This document shows positions 7,528-16,594 of a DNA stretch of 24,930 bases, one piece after another. Made by a program: the position numbers and the translations under genes. Every line of letters begins with the position of its first letter. The first letter of the stretch is position 1. The notes under the pieces are model-generated. The model was not told where the DNA came from, ran no database searches, and saw only the letters and a program-made list of their open reading frames with translations. The DNA is from an uncultured Cetobacterium sp. (GTDB taxonomy: Bacteria > Fusobacteriota > Fusobacteriia > Fusobacteriales > Fusobacteriaceae): assembly GCA_934085975.1 (NCBI GenBank), contig CAKOHT010000018.1, positions 1 to 24,930 on the forward strand, read 5' to 3'.

Positions 7528-7595
7528 ATTTAAGTAAAATTGAATATGATGATAGATGAAAGCTTTATCTCATTTAAGGAGGCTTTGTATTTAAT

Positions 7596-10500
7596 ATGGG
7601 AATTAAAAGTTTTGAGAAGATTAGAATTAAACTAGCTTCTCCAGAGAAGATAGAAGAGTGGTCGTACGGAGAAGTTACGAAACCTGAAACAATAAACTAT
7701 AGAACATTAAATCCAGAGATGGATGGATTGTTCTGTGAAAGAATATTCGGACCGTCGAAAGATTGGGAATGTTCTTGTGGAAAATATAAAAGAATGAGAT
7801 ACAAAGGACTAGTTTGTGAGAAATGTGGAGTTGAAGTAACTAAGTCTAAAGTGAGAAGAGAAAGAATGGGACACATAGCATTGGCTGCCCCAGTAGCTCA
7901 TATTTGGTATTCTAAAGGAACTCCAAATAAGATGTCTCTTATTTTAGGAATTTCTCCAAAAGAGTTAGAATCAGTTTTATATTTTGCTAGATACATAGTA
8001 ACGGCTAGTGAAGAACCAACTTTAAAAATTGGTAAAATCATAACTGAAAAAGAGTACAAGCTATATAAGCAGATGTACGGAAAACAATTTGAAGCAAAAA
8101 TGGGAGCAGAGGCTATTTTAAAATTATTAGAAATGATAGATTTAGAAGAGTTAAGAATAGAGTTAGAAAAAGAACTTGAAGATGTAAATTCTGCACAAAA
8201 AAGAAAGAAGTTAGTTAAAAGATTAAAGATAACTAGAGACTTTATAGCATCTGGTAACTTACCTCAATGGATGATTTTAAAGAATGTTCCAGTGATTCCA
8301 GCGGATTTAAGACCAATGGTTCAATTGGATGGTGGACGATTTGCTACTTCTGACTTAAATGATTTATATAGAAGAGTTATCAATAGAAACAATAGATTAA
8401 AGAGACTTTTGGAAATAAAAGCTCCAGAAATTGTTGTAAAAAATGAGAAAAGAATGCTTCAAGAAGCAGTTGACGCTCTAATTGATAACGGAAGAAGAGG
8501 AAAGCCAGTTGTTGCTCAAAATAACAGAGAGTTAAAATCACTTTCTGATATGTTAAAGGGAAAGCAAGGTAGATTTAGACAAAACCTACTTGGAAAAAGA
8601 GTAGATTACTCTGCAAGATCGGTTATTGTTGTGGGACCTTCGCTAAAAATGCATCAATGTGGAATTCCTAAAAAGATGGCTCTTGAGTTATACAAACCTT
8701 TCATAATGAGAGAGTTAGTAAAAAGAGAGTTAGCTTCTAACATAAAAACTGCTAAAAAATTAGTTGAAGATGCAGATGATAAAGTTTGGGATGTAATTGA
8801 GGATGTTATCCAAGATCATCCAGTTTTACTAAACAGAGCTCCAACTTTACATAGATTATCAATACAAGCTTTTGAACCTGTGTTGATAGAAGGAAAAGCA
8901 ATAAGACTGCATCCATTAGTATGTTCAGCGTTTAACGCGGACTTTGATGGAGACCAGATGGCAGTTCACTTAATGTTATCACCAGAGGCTATAATGGAAG
9001 CAAAACTTCTTATGTTAGCTCCAAATAATATCATATCTCCTTCGAATGGAGAACCGATAGCTGTACCATCTCAAGATATGGTTATGGGATGTTTCTATAT
9101 GACAAAAGATAGAGCCGGTGCAAAAGGAGAAGGTAAGTCGTTCTCTAATAAAGAGCAAGTTTTAACAGCTTATGACAGAGGTATTCTTGACACTCATGCT
9201 GTTGTAAATGTTAGAATTGATGGTAAAATGGTTAAAACTACGGCAGGTAGAATTATGTTTAATGAGATGTTACCTGAAGTGAATAAACAATATGATGTAA
9301 CATTTGGAAAGTCTCAGTTAAAGAAACTTATAGGTAAATTATATGAAATGCATGGATTTACTAAAACTGCAGAGCTAATAAATGATATCAAAAACTTTGG
9401 ATACCACTATGCAACATTTGCTGGAGTTTCAGTTGGTATTGAGGATTTAGAGATTCCAGAAACTAAAAAATCAATATTGGAAGAGGCAGATCAAAAGGTT
9501 GCAGAAATTGAAGCGGACTATAAAGCTGGAAAAATCATAAACGAAGAGAGATATAGAAAAACTGTAGCTCTTTGGTCAGAAACAACAGCTAAAGTAACTG
9601 ATGCAATGATGAGTGGACTAGATCAATTTAATCCAGTTTATATGATGGCGAACTCTGGAGCCAGAGGATCGATTGCACAGATGAGACAGCTTGCGGCAAT
9701 GAGAGGAAATATGGCAGATACGCAAGGTAGAATTATCGAGGTTCCAATTAAAGCGAACTTTAGAGAAGGGCTAACAGTATTAGAGTTCTTCATGTCATCA
9801 CATGGAGCTAGAAAAGGTCTAGCTGATACGGCACTAAGAACTGCCGATTCAGGATATTTAACAAGAAGACTAGTTGATATATCACATGAGGTTATCGTAA
9901 ACTCAATCGATTGTGGAACTCACGAAGGTATTGAGGTAGCAGAGCTAGTTTCGGATGGACAAGTAATTGAGAAGTTATCAGAAAGATTGATAGGTAGAGT
10001 TCCTGCAGAAGATGTAGTGTACGAAGGTGAAGTAATTGCTAGAAGAAATGAGATGTTCACGAAAGAGCAAATCGCTAGAATTACAGAATTAGAGATAAAG
10101 AAAATAAAAATAAGATCTCCGTTGACGTGTGACCTTGAAAAAGGGGTTTGTCAAAAGTGTTACGGAATGGACTTAGCTAATCATAAAGAGATATTGTTAG
10201 GAGAAGCGGTTGGAGTTATAGCAGCTCAATCAATCGGAGAACCTGGTACACAGCTTACAATGAGAACATTCCACACTGGAGGAGTTGCCACAGCCACAGC
10301 TGCTGCAACAAGTATCAAAGCTGAAAACACTGGAAAAATAATATTTAAAGATATAAAAATTCTAGAAAATCAAGAAACACAAGAAAAAATTGTCGTTTCT
10401 CAATCAGCTAAAATTTTAATAGGAAACTATGATTACGAGATTGCTTCTGGATCTATTTTAAAAGTTGAAGAAGGACAGGAAGCAAAACCGGGAGATGTTT

Positions 10501-11540
10501 TAGTAACATTCGATCCATATCATATTCCTATTATTGCAAACCAAGATGGAAGAATTGAATATAGAGAGTTATATGTAAAAGAAAACTTTGACGAAAAGTA
10601 TAATGTTACAGAATATATGGCTATAAAAACTGTAGAGTCTGGAGATTCAAACCCAAGAGTAGTTATATTTGATGAGGATGGAACTGCGAAGGAAAGTTAC
10701 TCGATACCATTTGGAGCATACTTAATGGTCAGAGAGGGCGAGTCTGTAAGAACAGGGCAGATTATAGCAAAAATCATTAAAGAGGGAGAAGGAACGAAAG
10801 ATATCACTGGAGGTCTTCCGAGAATTCAAGAGCTATTTGAAGCTAGAAATCCTAAAGGAAAAGCTATTTTATCAGAAATAGATGGAAAAGTTGAAGTAAC
10901 AGGAAGAAAGAAGAAAGGTATGAGGGTAATAATCATAAGATCTACTTCTGATTCTGAAAACTTTAAAGAATATCTGGCACCAGTTGGTGAACATTTAGTT
11001 GTAACAGATGGAATGTTGATTAAAGCTGGAGATAAAATAACGGATGGAGCTATATCACCATTTGATGTTCTAAATATCAAAGGATTAGTTGCAGCAGAGC
11101 AGTTTATACTAGAATCTGTACAACAGGTATATAGAGACCAAGGAGTTACTGTAAACGATAAACATATAGAAATTATTGTTAAACAGATGTTTAAGAAAGT
11201 TAGAATAGTAGAATCTGGAGCTTCATTATTCCTAGAGGATGAAGTTGTAGAGAAGAGAGTTGTTGAATTAGAAAACAACAGATTAAGAGCTGAAGGAAAA
11301 GCAGAGATTAAATATGAACCTGTTATTCAAGGTATCACAAAAGCAGCTGTAAATACTGGAAGTTTCATATCGGCAGCATCATTCCAAGAGACTACAAAAG
11401 TACTTTCGAATGCAGCAATAGAAGGTAAAGAGGACTACTTAGAGGGACTTAAAGAGAATGTAATTATAGGTAAAAAGATTCCAGCTGGAACTGGATACAA
11501 AGCTTATAAGAACATAGTTCCGGTTGAGATAGAGGATTAA
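7596..11540 (+). CDS. rpoC: DNA-directed RNA polymerase subunit beta'
   Basis: RpoC, 1314 residues, carries the catalytic magnesium site NADFDGDQ at 447-454 (Asp449, 451, 453). The N-terminal zinc ribbon uses Cys59, 61, 74 and 77; the second zinc site uses Cys773, 845, 852 and 855. The bridge-helix/trigger-loop segment ([16 protein letters not shown]) lies near 878-893. About 175 residues separate FHTGG from [10 protein letters not shown], so an SI3-type sandwich-barrel insertion is present, as in E. coli and many Gram-negative groups but not in Bacillus (about 1199 residues). The ATG at 7596 follows AAGGAGG. A 13-pair terminator follows directly. Confidence 0.98.
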   Translation: MGIKSFEKIRIKLASPEKIEEWSYGEVTKPETINYRTLNPEMDGLFCERIFGPSKDWECSCGKYKRMRYKGLVCEKCGVEVTKSKVRRERMGHIALAAPVAHIWYSKGTPNKMSLILGISPKELESVLYFARYIVTASEEPTLKIGKIITEKEYKLYKQMYGKQFEAKMGAEAILKLLEMIDLEELRIELEKELEDVNSAQKRKKLVKRLKITRDFIASGNLPQWMILKNVPVIPADLRPMVQLDGGRFATSDLNDLYRRVINRNNRLKRLLEIKAPEIVVKNEKRMLQEAVDALIDNGRRGKPVVAQNNRELKSLSDMLKGKQGRFRQNLLGKRVDYSARSVIVVGPSLKMHQCGIPKKMALELYKPFIMRELVKRELASNIKTAKKLVEDADDKVWDVIEDVIQDHPVLLNRAPTLHRLSIQAFEPVLIEGKAIRLHPLVCSAFNADFDGDQMAVHLMLSPEAIMEAKLLMLAPNNIISPSNGEPIAVPSQDMVMGCFYMTKDRAGAKGEGKSFSNKEQVLTAYDRGILDTHAVVNVRIDGKMVKTTAGRIMFNEMLPEVNKQYDVTFGKSQLKKLIGKLYEMHGFTKTAELINDIKNFGYHYATFAGVSVGIEDLEIPETKKSILEEADQKVAEIEADYKAGKIINEERYRKTVALWSETTAKVTDAMMSGLDQFNPVYMMANSGARGSIAQMRQLAAMRGNMADTQGRIIEVPIKANFREGLTVLEFFMSSHGARKGLADTALRTADSGYLTRRLVDISHEVIVNSIDCGTHEGIEVAELVSDGQVIEKLSERLIGRVPAEDVVYEGEVIARRNEMFTKEQIARITELEIKKIKIRSPLTCDLEKGVCQKCYGMDLANHKEILLGEAVGVIAAQSIGEPGTQLTMRTFHTGGVATATAAATSIKAENTGKIIFKDIKILENQETQEKIVVSQSAKILIGNYDYEIASGSILKVEEGQEAKPGDVLVTFDPYHIPIIANQDGRIEYRELYVKENFDEKYNVTEYMAIKTVESGDSNPRVVIFDEDGTAKESYSIPFGAYLMVREGESVRTGQIIAKIIKEGEGTKDITGGLPRIQELFEARNPKGKAILSEIDGKVEVTGRKKKGMRVIIIRSTSDSENFKEYLAPVGEHLVVTDGMLIKAGDKITDGAISPFDVLNIKGLVAAEQFILESVQQVYRDQGVTVNDKHIEIIVKQMFKKVRIVESGASLFLEDEVVEKRVVELENNRLRAEGKAEIKYEPVIQGITKAAVNTGSFISAASFQETTKVLSNAAIEGKEDYLEGLKENVIIGKKIPAGTGYKAYKNIVPVEIED

Positions 11541-11569
11541 TAAAATAGGCGACTTTGTCGCCTATTTTA
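11541..11569 (+). terminator. Terminator after rpoC
   Basis: A perfect 13-pair inverted repeat, 11541-11553 with 11557-11569, has a TTT loop. The inner half is GC-rich (AGGCGAC/GTCGCCT). The 3' arm ends in the T-rich TATTTTA, so A and T tracts flank it symmetrically. It closes the rplJL-rpoBC unit. The yicC start codon is only 26 bases on with no promoter visible between them, so some read-through is likely. Confidence 0.85.
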
Positions 11570-11595
11570 GCATTTTATTTGGAGAGGTTGATGTT

Positions 11596-12471
11596 ATGAG
11601 AAGTATGACAGGATATTCTAAAGAATATTTTGAAAATGAAAAATATGCTATATCTTTAGAGATAAAAAGTGTTAATAATAAGAATTTAAATTTAAAAATA
11701 AAATCACCTCACATACTAAATTTTTTGGAAAATAAAATCAGAACAGAGGTTGCTTCTAGAGTCACAAGAGGAAGTATAGATTTAAAAATCGAATTTCAAG
11801 ATAAAAGAGAAGTTGATAATTTATTTGAATACGATAAAAATGTAACAGCTTCTTATTTGAAAGTTTTAAATGCTATGGAGAATGAATATAAAGAAAAGTT
11901 TAGTAATAAACTCGATTTATTGGTTAAGAACCTAACTGTCATTAAAAGAAATGATTTAGAGATAGATGAAAAAGAATATGAAAGTTTTGTAGTAAAAAAT
12001 CTCCACTTGTTACTGAATTCTTTTATTGAGATGAAAGAAGCTGAAGGAACTAGAATGAAAAATTATTTTTTACAATGTATTGATGTTATAGAAAATAATG
12101 TTCATGAAATAAAAAAATTAAAAGAAAATATTGTTATAAATTATAGAGAGAAGCTTTTAGAAAGGCTGTCTAAAATAAGTGATGTAGAGTTTAATGATGA
12201 ATCTCTTTTAAGAGAAATTCTTTTATTTACAGATAAATCTGATATTTCAGAAGAAATTTCCAGATTGGAAAGTCATTTAACTCAATTAAAAATAGAGTTA
12301 GATTCTTTAAATACAGGCATAGGAAAAAAAATTGATTTTATTCTTCAAGAGATTTTTAGAGAGTTGAATACTTCAGGAGTAAAGTGTAATTTATATGATA
12401 TTTCAAAATTAATTGTAGAGTGCAAAAATGAGATAGAAAAAATTAGAGAACAAGCTCTAAATATTGAATAA
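11596..12471 (+). CDS. yicC: YicC family endoribonuclease
   Basis: A 291-residue protein beginning with the diagnostic MRSMTGYS of the YicC/YloC family. The C-terminal DUF1732 region is recognisable, including ISEEISRLESHLTQLK (about 217-232), GKKIDFILQEIFRELNT (about 243-259) and the end ECKNEIEKIREQ. Members in E. coli and B. subtilis have been described as endoribonucleases affecting small-RNA or mRNA turnover; the precise substrate here cannot be read from sequence. Coiled-coil-like charged helices dominate the middle. The ATG at 11596 follows GGAGAGG (11581-11587). It lies 13 bases upstream of gmk, an arrangement also seen in Firmicutes, though the remA gene found there is absent. Confidence 0.92.
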   Translation: MRSMTGYSKEYFENEKYAISLEIKSVNNKNLNLKIKSPHILNFLENKIRTEVASRVTRGSIDLKIEFQDKREVDNLFEYDKNVTASYLKVLNAMENEYKEKFSNKLDLLVKNLTVIKRNDLEIDEKEYESFVVKNLHLLLNSFIEMKEAEGTRMKNYFLQCIDVIENNVHEIKKLKENIVINYREKLLERLSKISDVEFNDESLLREILLFTDKSDISEEISRLESHLTQLKIELDSLNTGIGKKIDFILQEIFRELNTSGVKCNLYDISKLIVECKNEIEKIREQALNIE

Positions 12472-12484
12472 AGGAGAATAAAAA

Positions 12485-13039
12485 ATGAAAAAGGGTGAAC
12501 TATTTATTGTATCAGGACCAAGTGGTGCTGGAAAGTCAACAATATGTAGAATAGTTAGAAAACAGCTAGGTATTAATTTAGCAACTTCAGCTACAACTCG
12601 TGCTCCGAGAGAGGGAGAGTTACATGGAAGAGATTATTATTTTCTATCGGTTGAGGAGTTCAAAAATAAGATAGAAAATAATGAGTTTTTAGAATACGCA
12701 ACTGTTCATACTAACTATTATGGAACTTTAAAATCTGAAGTGGAATCAAGATTAGCATCTGGTGAGAATGTAATTCTTGAGATAGATGTTCAAGGAGGAC
12801 TTCAGGTAAAAGCAGTTTATCCAAATGCTCATCTGATATTCTTCAAAACACCAACAATGGAAGATTTAGAGAGAAGATTGAGAGGAAGAAAGACAGATAG
12901 TGAAGAGACTATACAGCTTAGACTAAAAAACTCAATAAAAGAGTTAGAGTATGAAAAAAACTATGATATAACAATTGTTAACCATACTGTTGAAAAATCA
13001 TGTGATGAGCTAATAAAAATTATAAATTCTAAAAATTAG
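12485..13039 (+). CDS. gmk: Guanylate kinase
   Basis: Guanylate kinase, 184 residues, converts GMP and ATP to GDP and ADP in the cytosol, feeding GTP and (p)ppGpp pools. The P-loop GPSGAGKST is at residues 11-19. The GMP-binding region follows (SATTRAPREGELHGRDYYFL), then VILEIDVQGGLQVK. The lid region RRLRGRKTDSEETIQLRL is near 129-146. The ATG at 12485 follows AAGGAGA. The gene ends with TAG and is followed nine bases later by rpoZ; the yicC-gmk-rpoZ order is widely conserved and links guanine nucleotide supply with RNA polymerase assembly. Confidence 0.97.
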   Translation: MKKGELFIVSGPSGAGKSTICRIVRKQLGINLATSATTRAPREGELHGRDYYFLSVEEFKNKIENNEFLEYATVHTNYYGTLKSEVESRLASGENVILEIDVQGGLQVKAVYPNAHLIFFKTPTMEDLERRLRGRKTDSEETIQLRLKNSIKELEYEKNYDITIVNHTVEKSCDELIKIINSKN

Positions 13040-13048
13040 GAGGATTTT

Positions 13049-13267
13049 ATGAAAAAGGTAATTACTTACGACGAACTATTAGAGAAAATACCTAATAAAT
13101 ATACATTGACAATAACTGCTGGAAAAAGAGCAAGAGAAATTGGAAAAGGAGCACCAGTACTTACAAAAGTTTCTAAAAAAGATACTGTGGTAAAGAAAAC
13201 TTTTAGAGAGATTATAGATGGAAAAATAACTTTTGGTGAGCAAGTGGAGGATTTGGTAAATGAGTAA
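13049..13267 (+). CDS. rpoZ: DNA-directed RNA polymerase subunit omega
   Basis: A 72-residue omega subunit, within the 60-90 residue family range. It shows the expected N-terminal DELLEKIPNKYTLTITAGKR, where omega usually contacts beta', and the later KKTFREIIDGKITF segment before an acidic tail. Omega helps fold and latch RpoC and contributes to ppGpp binding in some bacteria. The ATG at 13049 follows AGGAGG (13038-13043). Its last codons overlap the start of the next gene by eight bases, implying translational coupling. Confidence 0.93.
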   Translation: MKKVITYDELLEKIPNKYTLTITAGKRAREIGKGAPVLTKVSKKDTVVKKTFREIIDGKITFGEQVEDLVNE

Positions 13268-14249
13268 GAGTAGAAATATTTTTCTACTCTTTTTGCTTTT
13301 TTTGTTATTTCTAGGTTGTGAAAAAAAAGTAAAAAGGGTAGATGATGAAAGATTTGCATTTGGAACTTTCTTTAAGATCTCTATTTTTTCAAATAATGAA
13401 AAAATAGCAAAGCAATCTATTGCGGATGCTTTTATCGAAATAGAAAGAATTGATTCGAAGTATAATAGTAAAGTGAAAGGTAGCTTAACAGATAATTTGA
13501 ATACTTTTAAAAAAGAAACTTTTGATGAAGAGGGAGTATTTTTATTGAATGAAGTCAATAAAGCTTATGAATTATCTGACAGTAAATATGATGTAACAAT
13601 GGAACCTTTAATGACAGTTTGGGGATTTTCAGAAGATGTGCCTCCAAGAACGAGTATTCCAACTAAAGAAGAACTTGATGAAGCAGCAAAAAATGTTGAT
13701 TTTTCTCAAATTAAAATATCTGGTAATGATATAGCTATTAATGGAGATAACATAAAGATAGATACAGGGTCTTTTTTAAAGGGATATGCAGTAAAAAAGG
13801 CTGGTGAAAAATTGAGAGAAGCTGGAGTAAAAAGTGGTTTCATTTCAGCTATATCGAGTATAGAAGCTATAGGTGTCAAGGGAGATGGAAGTCCGTGGAA
13901 AATAGGAGTTCAAAACCCTAATAACCCTTCGGAAATTCTTGGAATTATAGAGCTTAATAATCAGAGTATGGGAGTTTCGGGAGATTATCAAACCTATGTA
14001 GAAATAGATGGAAAAAGATATCATCATATTTTAGATAAAGAAACAAAATATCCAGTAGAAGATAAAAAAATGGTAGTAGTTGTGAATAAAGATTCTTTAG
14101 AAGCTGACTTATATTCAACAACATTTTTTGTAATGCCGATTGAAAAAGTTTTAGAAAAAGCTAATAATACAGCTGATTTAGATGTTTTAATAGTTGATAA
14201 AAATGATAAAATTTATCTTTCAGAAAATTTAAAATTTCATAAAAAGTAA
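13260..14249 (+). CDS. apbE: ApbE-family FAD:protein FMN transferase lipoprotein
   Basis: A 329-residue ApbE/Ftp-like protein. The N terminus is a strongly hydrophobic leader ending FLGC with Cys20 as the likely lipidated residue, so it should face the periplasm from the inner membrane. ApbE proteins split FAD and attach FMN covalently to threonine in RnfG/NqrC-type flavoproteins. Family features include KYDVTMEPLMTVWGFSE, DTGSFLKGYAV (168-178), SGDYQTYVEIDGKRYHHILD, and the metal-site Asp283/Thr287 in ADLYST. Unusual is SAISSIEAIG (196-205), where most homologues have a Gly-Gly-Asn/Asp motif, so activity may be altered. It overlaps rpoZ by eight bases; the start is fixed by the leader. Confidence 0.85.
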   Translation: MSKSRNIFLLFLLFLLFLGCEKKVKRVDDERFAFGTFFKISIFSNNEKIAKQSIADAFIEIERIDSKYNSKVKGSLTDNLNTFKKETFDEEGVFLLNEVNKAYELSDSKYDVTMEPLMTVWGFSEDVPPRTSIPTKEELDEAAKNVDFSQIKISGNDIAINGDNIKIDTGSFLKGYAVKKAGEKLREAGVKSGFISAISSIEAIGVKGDGSPWKIGVQNPNNPSEILGIIELNNQSMGVSGDYQTYVEIDGKRYHHILDKETKYPVEDKKMVVVVNKDSLEADLYSTTFFVMPIEKVLEKANNTADLDVLIVDKNDKIYLSENLKFHKK

Positions 14250-14260
14250 ATTTATATAGA

Positions 14261-14283
14261 GAAAAAAAGAACTTTATTTTTTC
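14261..14283 (+). terminator. Weak A/T terminator-like hairpin after apbE
   Basis: GAAAAAA (14261-14267) pairs with TTTTTTC (14277-14283), with AAG/CTT inside, 11 bases after the apbE stop. There is almost no GC in the stem, so it is at best a weak terminator. It immediately precedes the hppA -35 box. Confidence 0.35.
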
Positions 14284-14312
14284 TTGAAATATCTTAAACT
14301 TTCTCGTATACT
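14284..14312 (+). promoter_or_regulatory. Promoter for hppA
   Basis: A -35 TTGAAA (14284-14289) and -10 TATACT (14307-14312) are spaced by 17 bases. The predicted start near 14319 gives a short leader of about 28 nt before the GTG start of hppA. Confidence 0.75.
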
Positions 14313-14346
14313 TTAATCATATTAAACATACTGGGAGGTTTTAAAA

Positions 14347-16326
14347 GTGGAACAAATGATCTATTTGGGAATTTTCGGTGGAATTATAGCACTATTTGCG
14401 GCATATTTTTATTCTAAGAAAGTTCAAAGTTATGAGATTAATATTCCGAGAGTAGCTGAAATTACAGAAGCAATCAGAGAAGGAGCAATGGCTTTTCTTT
14501 CGGCGGAATATAAAATTTTAATTTGGTTTGTTGCAGTAGTAGCGGTTTTACTTGGAGTATTTTTATCTCCAATGGTGGCATTGACTTTTGTGATAGGAGC
14601 ATTGACATCAGCTTTAGCAGGAAATATAGGTATGAGAATAGCAACAAAAGCTAATGGAAGAACGGCTATCGCAGCTAAAGAGGGGGGACTATCTAAAGCG
14701 TTAGATGTGGCTTTTGCTGGTGGAGTAGTTATGGGACTTTCAGTTGTTGGATTAGGTATGTTAGGTTTGACAATACTAATTTTAATATTTAACTGGAATA
14801 TAGATGTTATAGCTGGTTTTGGAATGGGAGCTTCATCTATAGCATTATTTGCTAGAGTTGGAGGAGGTATTTACACTAAAGCTGCTGACGTTGGAGCAGA
14901 TTTAGTAGGAAAAGTTGAAGCTGGAATTCCAGAGGATGATCCGAGAAACCCAGCTACAATAGCGGATAATGTGGGAGATAACGTAGGGGACGTTGCAGGA
15001 ATGGGAGCAGATTTATTTGAATCTTACGTTGGTTCAATAATCGCAACATTAGCTATTGGTTATGCAATGGAAACAAGAGAATATCTATTAGCTCCAATTA
15101 TGATAGCTGCACTTGGAATAATTGCATCAATAATTGCAACATTGACAGTTAAAACAGAGAATCCAGATGAAGTTTATCATAAACTTGAAAATGGAACTAG
15201 AATAGCTGGAGTTTTATCTTTGATAACTTCCTATGGGGTTATTAAATATCTAAATTTACCAATGGGTGTATTCTGGGCAATAGTTGCAGGGTTAGTTGCA
15301 GGGCTAGTGATAGCTTACTTCACAGGACTTTATACAGATACTGGAAAAAAAGCGGTAAATAGAATTGCAAATGCAGCAAAAACAGGACCAGCAACAACTA
15401 TAATTGAGGGATTAGCTGTGGGAATGGAATCGACAGTTGCACCAATGATAATAATATCAATAGCGATTATAGTGGCATATAAGTTTGCAGGATTATATGG
15501 GATATCGATAGCGGCAGTGGGAATGTTATCGACAACAGGAATGGTTGTAGCAGTTGATGCCTATGGACCGGTTGCAGATAACGCAGGTGGTATTGCGGAG
15601 ATGTCTGAACTACCTCATGAAGTTAGAGAATGTACAGACAAATTAGATGCAGTAGGAAACTCAACAGCAGCGGTAGGAAAAGGATTTGCTATAGGATCAG
15701 CAGCTTTGACAGCGTTGTCATTATTTGCTGCTTATAAGGAGTCGATTCAAAAATTATCTGGAAAAGTACTTACTCTTGATATAATAAATCCTGATGTAAT
15801 AGTTGGAATATTTATAGGTGGAATGTTAACATTCCTATTCTCTGCTTTAACTATGACTGCAGTTGGTAAAGCAGCTATGGAAATGGTGGAGGAAGTGAGA
15901 AGACAATTTAGAGAAATTCCAGGAATCATGGAGAAAAAAACAAAGCCAGACTACAAAAGATGTGTTGAAATTTCTACACATTCATCACTGAAAGAGATGT
16001 TATTACCGGGAATATTAGCTGTTTTAGCACCTGTAGTAATAGGGCTATGGTCACCAGAAGCACTGGGAGGATTGTTGGCAGGAGCGTTAGTGACAGGAAT
16101 ATTGATGGCGATTATGATGGCAAATGCTGGTGGAGCTTGGGATAATGCTAAAAAGCAAATAGAGGCAGGATATAAAGGTGATGGTAAAGGATCGGATAGA
16201 CATAAAGCTGCTGTTGTAGGAGATACTGTTGGAGATCCATTCAAAGATACATCTGGACCATCTTTAAATATATTGATAAAATTAATGAGTATAGTTTCTT
16301 TGGTTTTAGTACCATTGTTTGTTTAA
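14347..16326 (+). CDS. hppA: K+-dependent membrane-bound pyrophosphatase
   Basis: A 659-residue polytopic membrane PPase (about 16 hydrophobic spans) that hydrolyses cytosolic PPi and pumps H+ or Na+ outward. The substrate site motifs are present: [20 protein letters not shown], then [19 protein letters not shown] from residue 197, and a late [27 protein letters not shown] (437-446) has Ala441 and Gly444, the K+-dependent class signature, where K+-independent enzymes have Lys and Thr. K+-dependent members include Na+ pumps, H+ pumps and dual pumps; the ion cannot be decided by eye. Translation starts at GTG 14347, six bases after GGAGGTT. The gene is monocistronic, with its own promoter and terminator. 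Confidence 0.95.
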   Translation: MEQMIYLGIFGGIIALFAAYFYSKKVQSYEINIPRVAEITEAIREGAMAFLSAEYKILIWFVAVVAVLLGVFLSPMVALTFVIGALTSALAGNIGMRIATKANGRTAIAAKEGGLSKALDVAFAGGVVMGLSVVGLGMLGLTILILIFNWNIDVIAGFGMGASSIALFARVGGGIYTKAADVGADLVGKVEAGIPEDDPRNPATIADNVGDNVGDVAGMGADLFESYVGSIIATLAIGYAMETREYLLAPIMIAALGIIASIIATLTVKTENPDEVYHKLENGTRIAGVLSLITSYGVIKYLNLPMGVFWAIVAGLVAGLVIAYFTGLYTDTGKKAVNRIANAAKTGPATTIIEGLAVGMESTVAPMIIISIAIIVAYKFAGLYGISIAAVGMLSTTGMVVAVDAYGPVADNAGGIAEMSELPHEVRECTDKLDAVGNSTAAVGKGFAIGSAALTALSLFAAYKESIQKLSGKVLTLDIINPDVIVGIFIGGMLTFLFSALTMTAVGKAAMEMVEEVRRQFREIPGIMEKKTKPDYKRCVEISTHSSLKEMLLPGILAVLAPVVIGLWSPEALGGLLAGALVTGILMAIMMANAGGAWDNAKKQIEAGYKGDGKGSDRHKAAVVGDTVGDPFKDTSGPSLNILIKLMSIVSLVLVPLFV

Positions 16327-16330
16327 AATT

Positions 16331-16357
16331 AAGTCCTAGTTTAACTAGGACTTTTTT
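16331..16357 (+). terminator. Terminator after hppA
   Basis: A perfect ten-pair stem, AAGTCCTAGT (16331-16340) with ACTAGGACTT (16344-16353), has a TTA loop and six consecutive T (16352-16357). It starts five bases after the hppA stop codon. Confidence 0.93.
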
Positions 16358-16594
16358 ATTGAAAATAAAAAGGAAAATATAAAAAAATTAAGAAGAACTA
16401 TAGGAACTATTTTATAAAAACCTCTAAAAAATAAAAAGCTTATAAAAAAGTGGGAATAATAGAGTCAAAAAAAGGTAAAAAATAGACATTTAACTTTCTT
16501 GACTTTAACTAGTATATTAGATAGAATTTGAATACAAAACATAGGGATGTAAAAGATTAAAATATAGATTAAAAACTCATTATAGGAGGGAACT
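16358..16594 (+). promoter_or_regulatory. AT-rich spacer with the pyk-eno promoter
   Basis: This 237-base spacer is very A-rich and holds no credible gene. The promoter is -35 TTGACT (16499-16504), a 17-base spacer and -10 TAGAAT (16522-16527). The -35 box also forms the right half of an inverted repeat with AGTCAA at 16463-16468, reinforced by AAAG (16471-16474) and CTTT (16494-16497). The leader from about 16534 is around 60 nt and ends in AGGAGGG (16583-16589) before pyk. No catabolite-repression box is recognised. Confidence 0.75.

Noticed and set aside
7528..7595. Imperfect hairpin in the rpoB-rpoC spacer
   Set aside because: Pairing needs several bulges and there is no T-run, so it gives no support for a terminator or a processing site.
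10826..11278. 150-codon open frame on the - strand inside rpoC
   Set aside because: A shadow of the rpoC codons, Ser/Thr/Ile-rich with no family features and no initiation signals.
13079..13558. 159-codon open frame on the - strand across rpoZ and apbE
   Set aside because: Low-complexity Phe/Ser/Lys composition, the typical reverse reading of AT-rich genes, and it covers two well-supported genes.
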